Origin: Bacteriovoracaceae bacterium
GTDB lineage: Bacteria > Bdellovibrionota > Bacteriovoracia > Bacteriovoracales > Bacteriovoracaceae
Direction of reading: 5' to 3'
NCBI GenBank assembly: GCA_023146355.1
Contig: JAGLCH010000124.1
Coordinates: forward strand, 1 to 12,093
DNA length: 12,093 nt
Shown: piece by piece, positions 1-6,179 of the stretch
How the letters are laid out: each line of letters starts with the position of its first letter
How positions within the stretch are numbered: position 1 is the first letter of the stretch
The notes under the pieces: model-generated
The model's input: only the letters and a program-made list of their open reading frames with translations
Told to the model about the DNA's origin: nothing
Databases searched by the model: none
Program-made: the position numbers and the translations under genes

Positions 1-253
1 GGCCGTTGACCACCCAGTAATTAACGGGAAAATTAGTTTTCTTTGCAATATCTTTGAGGGCATCGTAGTGCTTACTATTAGCAAGATGATATACCATATT
101 GGCAGGGCCACCCATATGCTTTGTTTGGACAAAGTAATTCAATACTTCACCCGCAAAATGGCCACCAACCATTACAGAAATAGCAAGAACCAAAAAGTTA
201 GTGAGAATAAATCTGCGATGAATTGAGGTTGGACAATAATTGAGATTCTTCAA
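1..253 (-). CDS. Membrane sensor protein, probably the histidine kinase partner of the adjacent response regulator (N-terminal part only)
   Basis: This reading frame is open from 253 to the window edge and gives 84 residues. It begins one base after the stop codon of the response regulator gene. The start is TTG, chosen because a GGAG ribosome binding site lies 7 nt upstream inside the regulator's last codons; the first in-frame ATG (codon 28) would destroy the membrane segment. A basic N-terminus (IHRRF, residues 11-15) is followed by one hydrophobic segment, roughly residues 16-34 (FILTNFLVLAISVMVGG). About 50 polar residues follow, probably the start of a periplasmic sensing region ending in YWVVNG at the edge. 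This N-terminus and its position directly after an OmpR-type regulator fit a classical EnvZ/CpxA-like kinase. The HAMP, H-box and ATPase regions are outside the window, so the kinase identity is inferred from context alone. Confidence 0.6.
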   Translation of the reverse strand, partial: MKNLNYCPTSIHRRFILTNFLVLAISVMVGGHFAGEVLNYFVQTKHMGGPANMVYHLANSKHYDALKDIAKKTNFPVNYWVVNG

Positions 254-254
254 T

Positions 255-923
255 TTAAGACTCCAAGCGGTATCCGATACCATAGATTGAATTTATTTTT
301 ACACTATCAACCCCGCACTTTTTCAATTTTGAGCGCAACTGGCTTAGATGAGAATCAATGGTGCGGTCATAGATATCAACATTTGGATCAATGGCATTGA
401 TTAGGCCATCTCTAGTAATTACTTTTCCCGCATTTTTTACAAAGTGAACAAGTATATCGAATAGACGGCGATTTAGAGAGACTTCCTCACCGTTAAACTG
501 AACTGATCGCTCCTCAATAGAGATCAAAAGCCCACCAAATTCAATTTTTTGCCCGCTAAAGGGGGCCGATCTCAGATGGGCCTTAATCCTTGCGTGTAAC
601 TCACGACTACCAAATGGTTTTTTTACGTAGTCACTTGCACCAGCATCAAATCCCCTAACAACTGTATTTTCATCAGTTTGTGCAGTCAGAATAACAACAG
701 GAATATTAGAATTTAATTCTCTTACATGTTGGCAAAAATCAATTCCACTTCCATCCGGAAGACCTAAGTCTAAAAGAATAAGATCAAACTGCTGATGGGA
801 AAAAACTTCACGTGCCTGGCATAATGTTTTTGCCAAACAGACAGTATACCCTTCAACCTCTAGTCCAACCTTAACTCCTCTACCGAGTATAGGATCGTCC
901 TCCACCAACAGTATTGCTCTCAT
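255..923 (-). CDS. OmpR/PhoB-family two-component response regulator
   Basis: DNA-binding transcription factor of 222 residues, activated by phosphorylation. The receiver domain (about 1-118) has the full set of key residues: acidic pocket E8/D9/D10, phospho-acceptor D52 in LLDLGLPDG, T80 in VILTAQ, and K102 in KKPF. The output domain (about 125-222) is a winged helix of the OmpR type, with the recognition-helix region DRTIDSHLSQLRSKL (186-200) and the terminal hairpin motif YGIGYRL (214-220). Length is normal for the family. The gene starts 2 nt after the stop of the small Cys-rich gene. I see no good Shine-Dalgarno site of its own, so its translation is probably coupled to the upstream gene. 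The membrane sensor gene follows after one base. The signal and target genes cannot be read from the sequence. Confidence 0.95.
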   Translation of the reverse strand: MRAILLVEDDPILGRGVKVGLEVEGYTVCLAKTLCQAREVFSHQQFDLILLDLGLPDGSGIDFCQHVRELNSNIPVVILTAQTDENTVVRGFDAGASDYVKKPFGSRELHARIKAHLRSAPFSGQKIEFGGLLISIEERSVQFNGEEVSLNRRLFDILVHFVKNAGKVITRDGLINAIDPNVDIYDRTIDSHLSQLRSKLKKCGVDSVKINSIYGIGYRLES

Positions 924-925
924 AT

Positions 926-1177
926 TTACTTAGAGGGTTTCTTTACAATCATATTTAACTCTATAAGGGAGGCAATGCACTTTGGTGAGAAGTCTTTGGT
1001 GTTGCGCTTAATACAAGCTGCCATTGGTGAACTTTTCTTGATGTTTGGACAAAACTGTTTAAAGTCCTTAGAACAAGCTTCTATCATTTTGCTACTCGCT
1101 TCATCAGGAGCTGGAACATCTGCAAATACGGTTGAAGTCATCAGTATAAGAAAAGTTAGTAAAATAATATTTTTCAT
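926..1177 (-). CDS. Small periplasmic Cys-rich repeat protein
   Basis: An exported protein of 83 residues. The start at 1177 is preferred over an upstream in-frame start at 1210 because GAGG lies 6 nt before it and because it opens directly into a signal peptide: MKN, then a hydrophobic core, then VFA|DV with likely cleavage after residue 19. The mature protein is about 64 residues and has four cysteines, C35, C43, C55 and C67, spaced C-x7-C-x11-C-x11-C. The context is CSKDFKQFC ... AACIKRNTKDFSPKC. That spacing and the 'FSPKC' ending resemble the Cys-rich GLG1-type repeat (Pfam cys_rich_FGFR), known in bacteria as short periplasmic proteins of unclear role. It is the first gene of an apparent operon with a response regulator and membrane sensor. 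A role as accessory or reporter in that signalling pathway, in the manner of CpxP, is conceivable but is inference. Confidence 0.8.
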   Translation of the reverse strand: MKNIILLTFLILMTSTVFADVPAPDEASSKMIEACSKDFKQFCPNIKKSSPMAACIKRNTKDFSPKCIASLIELNMIVKKPSK

Positions 1178-1209
1178 TAAATCCTCGATTAAGTTAAATT
1201 TATCCCTCA

Positions 1210-1239
1210 ATTGTTCAGCAAATATGGAAGCTTTGTAAA
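1210..1239 (-). promoter_or_regulatory. Possible sigma70-like promoter of the Cys-rich/regulator/sensor operon
   Basis: On the minus strand TTTACA (1239-1234, 5 of 6 bases of the -35 consensus) is followed after 18 nt by AACAAT (1215-1210, 4 of 6 of the -10 consensus). This places transcription start near 1203, about 25 nt before the Cys-rich gene. In AT-rich DNA such matches arise often by chance, so this is tentative. The stretch 1178-1333 holds only this candidate and the hydrogenase operon terminator. Confidence 0.3.
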
Positions 1240-1282
1240 CTCAATTGATCTTAACTCGGCAAGTCATTAGATGTTTTGACGC

Positions 1283-1307
1283 AAAAAAGGCCACCGCTTG
1301 GTGGCCT
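1283..1307 (-). terminator. Intrinsic terminator of the rex-hydCBA operon
   Basis: A perfect 8-bp stem, AGGCCACC / GGTGGCCT (1288-1295 and 1300-1307), closes a 4-nt loop. Read on the minus strand it is followed by six T residues (1288-1283, the first within the stem base). It lies 27 nt downstream of the hydA stop codon in the correct orientation, so it should end transcription of the hydrogenase operon and insulate the two-component operon beyond it. Confidence 0.9.
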
Positions 1308-1333
1308 CTTCTATCGTAAATTTTGAAATATTT

Positions 1334-3070
1334 CTATTCCCAATCACGTTTCTCGTAAGAAGTATGAAGAAGCTCATGTGATTTCTCACCACAAGGCTCA
1401 CCCAAAAAGTCCTTATAGATCTTAATGATCTCAGGATTTTTATGTGACTTGCGTAAAGGCTTTCCAGCATCTTCGCGGTAAATAGCGTCCATACGCTTTT
1501 CAATGATAGTAGTATCATTGTGAGTGTATGGCTGACCACCACCATTAATACAACCACCTGGACATGCCATGATCTCAAGGGCCTGAATATCAAGCTCACC
1601 TTTTCTGATCTTTTCAAGAACTAGTCTTGCATTACCAAGTGAAGAAGTAACTGCAACTTTTACGTCCATTCCAGCAACATTAACTGTCGCCTCACGAACA
1701 CCTTCAAGTCCACGAACTGCTTCGTAATCAAACTTAGGAAGATCTTCACCAGAAAGAACATCAGCAACAGTTCTAAGAGCTGCCTCAAGAACTCCACCAG
1801 ATGATGCAAAAATTACACCAGCACCAGTAGACTCACCCATAATTGGATCAAACTCTTGGTCTTCAAGTTTAGTGAAAGGAATTCCAGCTTCTTTAATCAT
1901 TGCAGCAAGTTCTCTTGTTGAAAGAACGTAGTCAACATCTTGCATACCATCATTAGAAAGCTCAGGTCTGTCTGCTTCGTACTTCTTTGCAAGGCAAGGC
2001 ATTACAGAAACAACAACGATCTTTTTAGGATCAATTCCCATGATGTCTGCAAGATAAGTCTTCGCCATTGCACCAAGCATTTGGTGAGGAGACTTAGCAG
2101 TTGATGGAAGATTTAGAAGGTCTGGGAATTGATGCTCAAAGAACTTAACCCAACCAGGACAACATGAAGTAACAATAGGAAGGTTCTCGCCAGATTTTAC
2201 TCTTTTGATAAGCTCAGCGCCCTCTTCCATAATTGTAAGGTCTGCGGCCCAATCAGTATCAAATACTTTATCAAAACCAAGTTTATTAAGAGCAGCAGTC
2301 ATTTTACCAGTTACAATTGTACCTGGATCCATTCCGAACTCTTCACCAAGAGCAACGCGTACCGCCGGAGCAGTCTGAACGATTACAAATTTTTCATCGT
2401 CATTAATCTCGTCCCAAACTTTTCTAGTGCAACTATATTCTGATAGCGCGCCTACTGGACAAACAGAAACGCACTGTCCACAAAATGTACATTTTGTTTC
2501 TGAAAGTGGTTTACCTAGAGTTGGAGCAACTACAGCGTTAAATCCGCGCCCAACACCTGAAAGAATACCAACAGTCTGAACTTCAGTACACATGGTCTCA
2601 CAACGACGACACATGATACATTTGTTCAGATCTCTAATAATTGCATTATTAGAAATATCGAGTGGATATGTGGATTGCTCGCCTGCATATTCAATTTTGA
2701 AAACACCCATTTCACGAGCAAGAGCTTGAAGTTCACAGTCCATTGACTGAGCACAAGTAAGACACTCATTTGGGTGATCAGAAAGAATTAGTTCAAGAAC
2801 TGTTCTTCTTGCCTTGATGGCCTTGATAGTATCAGTCTTGACAACCATTCCCTCATTTACTGGAGTACAACAAGAAGGAGCAAGATTATTGCGCCCTTCA
2901 ACTTCTACAACACAGATACGACAAGAACCAACTCGACTCTCTTTACCAAAACACTCAAGGTCCATGTGGCAAAGAGTTGGAATTTTAATTCCAAGTTTTT
3001 TGGCAGCAGTTAGAATAGTAGCATTTGCTTCTACCTGAATCGCTTCACCATTTATTGTTAAATTAATCAT
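1334..3070 (-). CDS. hydA: [FeFe] hydrogenase catalytic subunit HydA (trimeric, NADH-linked type)
   Basis: Catalyses reversible 2H+ + 2e- to H2 at the H-cluster; 578 residues, cytoplasmic. Domains in order: plant-type [2Fe-2S] domain (about 1-80; C34, C50, C53, C67); His-Cys [4Fe-4S] site (H99, C103, C106, C112); two-cluster ferredoxin domain (C151, C154, C157, C161 and C194, C197, C200, C204); H-cluster domain; and a C-terminal small-subunit-like tail (about 525-578). All three signatures are intact: L1 TSCCPGW (301-307), L2 MPCLAKKYE (357-365) and L3 MACPGGCINGGGQP (501-514). By alignment to clostridial CpI, C303 is the proton-relay cysteine and C304, C359, C503 and C507 are cluster ligands. 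The proton-path residues E283, E286 and S323 are also kept, so the enzyme should be active. It lies last in the operon, 28 nt after hydB, with a GAGGAG ribosome binding site. HydEFG maturases, needed to build the cluster, are not in this window. Confidence 0.97.
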   Translation of the reverse strand: MINLTINGEAIQVEANATILTAAKKLGIKIPTLCHMDLECFGKESRVGSCRICVVEVEGRNNLAPSCCTPVNEGMVVKTDTIKAIKARRTVLELILSDHPNECLTCAQSMDCELQALAREMGVFKIEYAGEQSTYPLDISNNAIIRDLNKCIMCRRCETMCTEVQTVGILSGVGRGFNAVVAPTLGKPLSETKCTFCGQCVSVCPVGALSEYSCTRKVWDEINDDEKFVIVQTAPAVRVALGEEFGMDPGTIVTGKMTAALNKLGFDKVFDTDWAADLTIMEEGAELIKRVKSGENLPIVTSCCPGWVKFFEHQFPDLLNLPSTAKSPHQMLGAMAKTYLADIMGIDPKKIVVVSVMPCLAKKYEADRPELSNDGMQDVDYVLSTRELAAMIKEAGIPFTKLEDQEFDPIMGESTGAGVIFASSGGVLEAALRTVADVLSGEDLPKFDYEAVRGLEGVREATVNVAGMDVKVAVTSSLGNARLVLEKIRKGELDIQALEIMACPGGCINGGGQPYTHNDTTIIEKRMDAIYREDAGKPLRKSHKNPEIIKIYKDFLGEPCGEKSHELLHTSYEKRDWE

Positions 3071-3098
3071 TTTTTAAACTCCTCTAAAGTGAAAGCAA

Positions 3099-4874
3099 CT
3101 ATTTTTTGTCAATTGCGTGGAACTTACATGCATCGAAACAAACACCACACTTAATACAAGCGTCTTGATCGATTACGTGTAGTTCTTTTCTGCCACCTGA
3201 AATACAGTCAACAGGACAATTTCTGGCACAAACAGTACAACCAATACACTTGTCATTGACTACAAATTGCATCAAATCTTTACAAGCTCCAGCTGGACAT
3301 TTCTTATCTTGAACATGTGCAAGATACTCATCTTCAAAGTTCTTAATTGTTGAAAGAACTGGATTCGGAGATGTTTGACCAAGACCACAAAGAGATGTGT
3401 CCTTAATTGTTTGTGATAGATGCTTAAGCTTTGAGATGTCGTCCATTGTCCCTTTGCCTGTACAAATTTTATCAAGAATTTCATAAAGACGCTTGTTACC
3501 AATACGACATGGAGTACATTTCCCACAAGATTCATCAAGAGTAAAATCAAGGAAGAACTTAGCAACATTAACCATACAGTCATCTTCGTCCATAACAATC
3601 ATTCCGCCAGATCCCATCATTGATCCTACAGCAGTTAGATTGTCATAATCGATTGGAGTCTCAAGCTTGTCAGCTTTAAGAGCACCACCAGATGGTCCAC
3701 CAGTTTGAACCGCTTTAAACTCTTTCCCATCACAGATCCCTTCACCAAGACCATAAATGATATCTTTAAGAAGAGTTCCCATTGGAACTTCAATAAGACC
3801 AACTTTATTAATCTTACCAGCAAGAGCAAATACTTTTGTTCCTGGAGATTTTGGAGTACCGATTGACTTAAACCACTTAGCACCCTTTCTAATAATTGTT
3901 GGAATGTTGGCATATGTTTCAACATTATTAACAATTGTTGGAGCTTTCCAAAGACCAGATACAGCAGGAAATGGCGGCTTAAATGTTGGCTCACCACGCT
4001 TACCTTCGATTGAAGCAATTAGAGCAGTTTCTTCACCACAAACAAAAGCACCAGCACCAAGCTTGATTCTTAGTTTGAAATTGAAACCTGATCCAAATAG
4101 ATTCTCACCTAGATAGCCATTATCAGAAGCTTGCTTAATTGCTATTTCAAGACGCTCAACTGCAAGCGGATACTCTGCACGGATATAAATTACACCCTGA
4201 TCAGCACCAACAGCATAACCAGCGATGGCCATGGCCTCTAGAACTGCATGTGGGTCGCCTTCAAGAACAGCACGGTCCATGAATGCACCCGGATCGCCTT
4301 CATCAGCATTACAAATTACATACTTCTGATCTTTATTTTGATCAGCAGCAAATTGCCATTTTACACCTGTTGGAAATCCTCCACCACCACGACCACGAAG
4401 ACCAGAGTCTTTCATTAGGTCAATAACTGCTTGAGGCTTCATTTTCACAACATCTTTAAGAGCTACATAGCCTTCATTATCGATGTATTGCTGAATATCT
4501 TCTGGGTTGATACGGCCAGAGTTTCTAAGAACGATACGTGCCTGCATCTCTCCTTCTTTAGCCGTTTCATTTTCAGGATAATACCAAGTCTTTTTTACAA
4601 CAGTTAAACCTTGAGCCGCTTCTGACCCTGTTTTAACAATGGCACCAGCTTGATCAGCTGAAACATTTCCATAAATTATACTTTTACCTTTAGCATCAAG
4701 GATCTCAATAGTAGGTTCGCTGTGGCAAAGCCCCATACAACCAACTTCTACAATTTCGTATTTATCCTCAACGCCTTGGTTTTTTACTTCAGCGATAAGC
4801 TGCTCGAAAACAGGAGTCGTACCAGCAGCACGTCCACAGGTCCCCATTGAGACCAAAATTTTTGTTTTACTCAT
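3099..4874 (-). CDS. hydB: NuoF-like flavoprotein subunit HydB of the NADH-linked [FeFe] hydrogenase
   Basis: Electron-entry subunit that binds NADH and FMN and passes electrons between NAD(H), ferredoxin and HydA; 591 residues, cytoplasmic. The N-terminal thioredoxin-like [2Fe-2S] domain (about 1-90) has C13 in GTCGRAAG and C46/C50 in VGCMGLC. The NuoF core (about 110-510) has the glycine-rich NADH/FMN loop GRGGGGFPTG (161-170), GAGAFVCGEETAL (273-285) and the N3-type [4Fe-4S] site SCGKCTPCRIG (C450, C453, C456, plus C496). The C-terminus adds a CPAGAC motif (C526, C531) and a bacterial two-[4Fe-4S] ferredoxin domain (C543, C546, C549, C553 and C573, C576, C579, C583). That C-terminal ferredoxin extension separates HydB/HndC proteins from complex I NuoF. 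It lies 15 nt after hydC with a GAGAGGAT ribosome binding site. Electron bifurcation is inferred from architecture; a simple NAD-reducing complex is the alternative. Confidence 0.95.
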   Translation of the reverse strand: MSKTKILVSMGTCGRAAGTTPVFEQLIAEVKNQGVEDKYEIVEVGCMGLCHSEPTIEILDAKGKSIIYGNVSADQAGAIVKTGSEAAQGLTVVKKTWYYPENETAKEGEMQARIVLRNSGRINPEDIQQYIDNEGYVALKDVVKMKPQAVIDLMKDSGLRGRGGGGFPTGVKWQFAADQNKDQKYVICNADEGDPGAFMDRAVLEGDPHAVLEAMAIAGYAVGADQGVIYIRAEYPLAVERLEIAIKQASDNGYLGENLFGSGFNFKLRIKLGAGAFVCGEETALIASIEGKRGEPTFKPPFPAVSGLWKAPTIVNNVETYANIPTIIRKGAKWFKSIGTPKSPGTKVFALAGKINKVGLIEVPMGTLLKDIIYGLGEGICDGKEFKAVQTGGPSGGALKADKLETPIDYDNLTAVGSMMGSGGMIVMDEDDCMVNVAKFFLDFTLDESCGKCTPCRIGNKRLYEILDKICTGKGTMDDISKLKHLSQTIKDTSLCGLGQTSPNPVLSTIKNFEDEYLAHVQDKKCPAGACKDLMQFVVNDKCIGCTVCARNCPVDCISGGRKELHVIDQDACIKCGVCFDACKFHAIDKK

Positions 4875-4889
4875 AACTTAAATCCTCTC

Positions 4890-5399
4890 TTACTTACAAT
4901 CTTCGATAATGTCAGCTACTTGCTTTTGTGCAACATTGCCGTAAACCTTGTCATTTACCATTACAACTGGTGCGAGTGAACAAGCACCTACACAGCGAAG
5001 TCCACCAAGAGAGAACTTCATATCATCAGAAGTTTCGCCCTGCTCAAGGTGAAGGAAGCGTGTAAGCTCCTCAAGTAGTCTATCGGCACCTTTAACAAAA
5101 CAAGCTGTTCCTGTACAAACATTGATTTTAAAATCTCCAACAGGCTTGTCTGTAAAGTAAGAGTAGAAGCTTACTACTCCGTAAACATCAGTAAGGTGTA
5201 GCTTCAATCTTTTTGCAACGAAAAGCTGAACTCCCTCCTGAAGGTAACCAAAAATTCCCTGAGCACGGTGAAGAGACTGAATGAGGTAACCTCTATTCTT
5301 CTCTTGGTCGTCAGTCAAAGGAAGTGAATCCATGTATTCACTAAGTTCCTTCGACTTCTCTGGAAACTCATCCATCAAGTTTTCTTTAACAATACTCAT
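4890..5399 (-). CDS. hydC: NuoE-like [2Fe-2S] subunit HydC of the NADH-linked [FeFe] hydrogenase
   Basis: Small iron-sulfur subunit that pairs with HydB, as NuoE pairs with NuoF; 169 residues, the usual length. A helical N-terminal region (about 15-75), ending in YGVVSFYSYF (73-82), precedes the thioredoxin-like [2Fe-2S] domain. Its four cysteines follow the family pattern: C95 and C100 in CTGTACFVKGA, then C136 and C140 in GGLRCVGACSLAPV. It has a strong AAGGAG ribosome binding site and starts 36 nt after the rex stop, so it is almost certainly co-transcribed with rex. Gene order hydC-hydB-hydA with all three subunits present is what defines the trimeric NADH-linked hydrogenases, as opposed to ferredoxin-only enzymes. 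Confidence 0.95.
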   Translation of the reverse strand: MSIVKENLMDEFPEKSKELSEYMDSLPLTDDQEKNRGYLIQSLHRAQGIFGYLQEGVQLFVAKRLKLHLTDVYGVVSFYSYFTDKPVGDFKINVCTGTACFVKGADRLLEELTRFLHLEQGETSDDMKFSLGGLRCVGACSLAPVVMVNDKVYGNVAQKQVADIIEDCK

Positions 5400-5435
5400 A
5401 ACGTCTCCTTAAAATTAAGGCATCAAAACCAAAAT

Positions 5436-6080
5436 TTAATTGTTATCACACACATCATTCTTAAAAATATTTCCAAAATAAATCGATTTTTCAAATAGCG
5501 TTGTTATATCAATACTCTCCACATGCACACTGTCGGGAGCCTTTAAACGGATAGGCGCAAAGTTAACGAGACTGGTAACACCTGTCTCATAAACTCGGTC
5601 TGCAACTTTTTGGGCAACGGTATGGGGCACGGCAATTACGACCATATCCACAGATAAGTCTGAAATAACAGACTCAAGTTCATCAATAAGAAAAAATTTA
5701 TCATCAATAATTTTGGCCGAACTAGAATCAAAACCTGCAACAAACTGAAATTGCATTTCCTCGGCCTCAATGAAATTTCGGATTGCAATACCAAGATTAC
5801 CCATCCCTATTATTGCAATATTGACTTGTCTGGCACCATTGAAAAAACGGTGAATACAACTTATTAGTTCATCAACGCTGTATCCATGGCGCGAGCTACC
5901 ATTGTGGCCAACATTCATTAGATCACGCCTAACTATCACCGCACTGGTGTTGGCACGATCGGCAATTTCATGGGAGTAGATACTGGAGATTCCATCTTTT
6001 TTCGCGTATTTCAAAATACGACGATAAAGACTTAATCGCTCGACAGTTTTCTCAGGGATAAACTTTTTTTTATCTGACAT
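5436..6080 (-). CDS. rex: Redox-sensing transcriptional repressor Rex
   Basis: Homodimeric repressor that senses the NADH/NAD+ ratio: it binds DNA when NADH is low and lets go when NADH binds. 214 residues. The N-terminal winged helix carries the family hallmark IPEKTVERLSLYRRIL (8-23), the recognition region TSAVIVRRDL (45-54) and HGYSVDELI (65-73). A Rossmann domain follows, with GMGNLG (92-97), D118 at the end of the second strand as expected for NAD(H), and NFAPIRL (173-179). I take ATG at 6080 as the start. A TTG codon directly before it would add one residue, but the GGTGAT ribosome binding site is better spaced for the ATG. Being first in the hydrogenase operon, behind two Rex-box-like sites, strongly suggests self-repression together with hydCBA. 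Confidence 0.95.
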   Translation of the reverse strand: MSDKKKFIPEKTVERLSLYRRILKYAKKDGISSIYSHEIADRANTSAVIVRRDLMNVGHNGSSRHGYSVDELISCIHRFFNGARQVNIAIIGMGNLGIAIRNFIEAEEMQFQFVAGFDSSSAKIIDDKFFLIDELESVISDLSVDMVVIAVPHTVAQKVADRVYETGVTSLVNFAPIRLKAPDSVHVESIDITTLFEKSIYFGNIFKNDVCDNN

Positions 6081-6099
6081 CAATAGATCACCACTGACA

Positions 6100-6117
6100 T
6101 TGTTATTTTAATCACAG
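6100..6117 (-). promoter_or_regulatory. rex operator 2: Candidate Rex operator, start-proximal site
   Basis: Read on the minus strand, CTGTGATTAAAATAACAA matches the general Rex box TTGTGA-N6-TCACAA at 10 of 12 defined positions. It covers the predicted transcription start of the rex promoter (about 6114) and ends 20 nt before the rex ATG, a typical repressor position. The match was made by eye against a remembered consensus; Rex boxes vary by lineage. Confidence 0.6.
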
Positions 6118-6120
6118 AGT

Positions 6121-6149
6121 TTTATAACGTGAAATATATCACGCGTACA
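6121..6149 (-). promoter_or_regulatory. Candidate promoter of the rex-hydCBA operon
   Basis: On the minus strand TGTACG (6149-6144, a weak -35 with 3 of 6 matches) is followed after 17 nt by TATAAA (6126-6121, 5 of 6 matches to -10). Transcription would start near 6114. The spacing is ideal and the -35 is weak. A Rex-box-like palindrome fills the spacer, and a second covers the start. Confidence 0.5.
6127..6144 (-). promoter_or_regulatory. rex operator 1: Candidate Rex operator, spacer site (inverted repeat)
   Basis: CGTGAAATATATCACG (6128-6143, plus strand) is a near-perfect palindrome, symmetric at 14 of 16 positions. It keeps the GTGA-N6-TCAC core of the Rex box and differs only in the outer bases (CG in place of TTG/CAA). 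It sits between the -35 and -10 of the candidate rex promoter. Its centre is 27 bp from the centre of the second site. The palindrome has no T-run behind it and so is not a terminator. Confidence 0.65.
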
Positions 6150-6179
6150 GTAAAAATACACGTCATAACTAATCAATTC

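Noticed and set aside
975..1238. Plus-strand open frame antisense to the Cys-rich gene
   Set aside because: No ribosome binding site or recognisable protein features. The opposite strand has a signal peptide, a good ribosome binding site and a family-like cysteine pattern.
3272..4116. Several open frames overlapping hydB on both strands (for example 3272-3598, 3635-4018 and 3757-4116)
   Set aside because: They lie entirely within hydB, whose frame shows every expected motif. The overlapping translations are low-complexity shadows.
5407..5420. Palindrome CCTTAAAATTAAGG between rex and hydC
   Set aside because: It overlaps the AAGGAG ribosome binding site of hydC and has only a 2-nt centre, so it cannot form a real hairpin. 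It does not fit a Rex box. Most likely it is a by-product of AT-rich spacer plus the binding site.
6078..6083. TTG at 6083 as the start of rex
   Set aside because: It adds only one residue before an ATG. The GGTGAT site is too close to the TTG and correctly spaced for the ATG at 6080.
6120..6144. Palindrome CGTGAAATATATCACG as a terminator for the upstream lyase-like gene
   Set aside because: The stem is weak, there is no T-run on the minus strand after it, and its position inside a promoter fits an operator much better.
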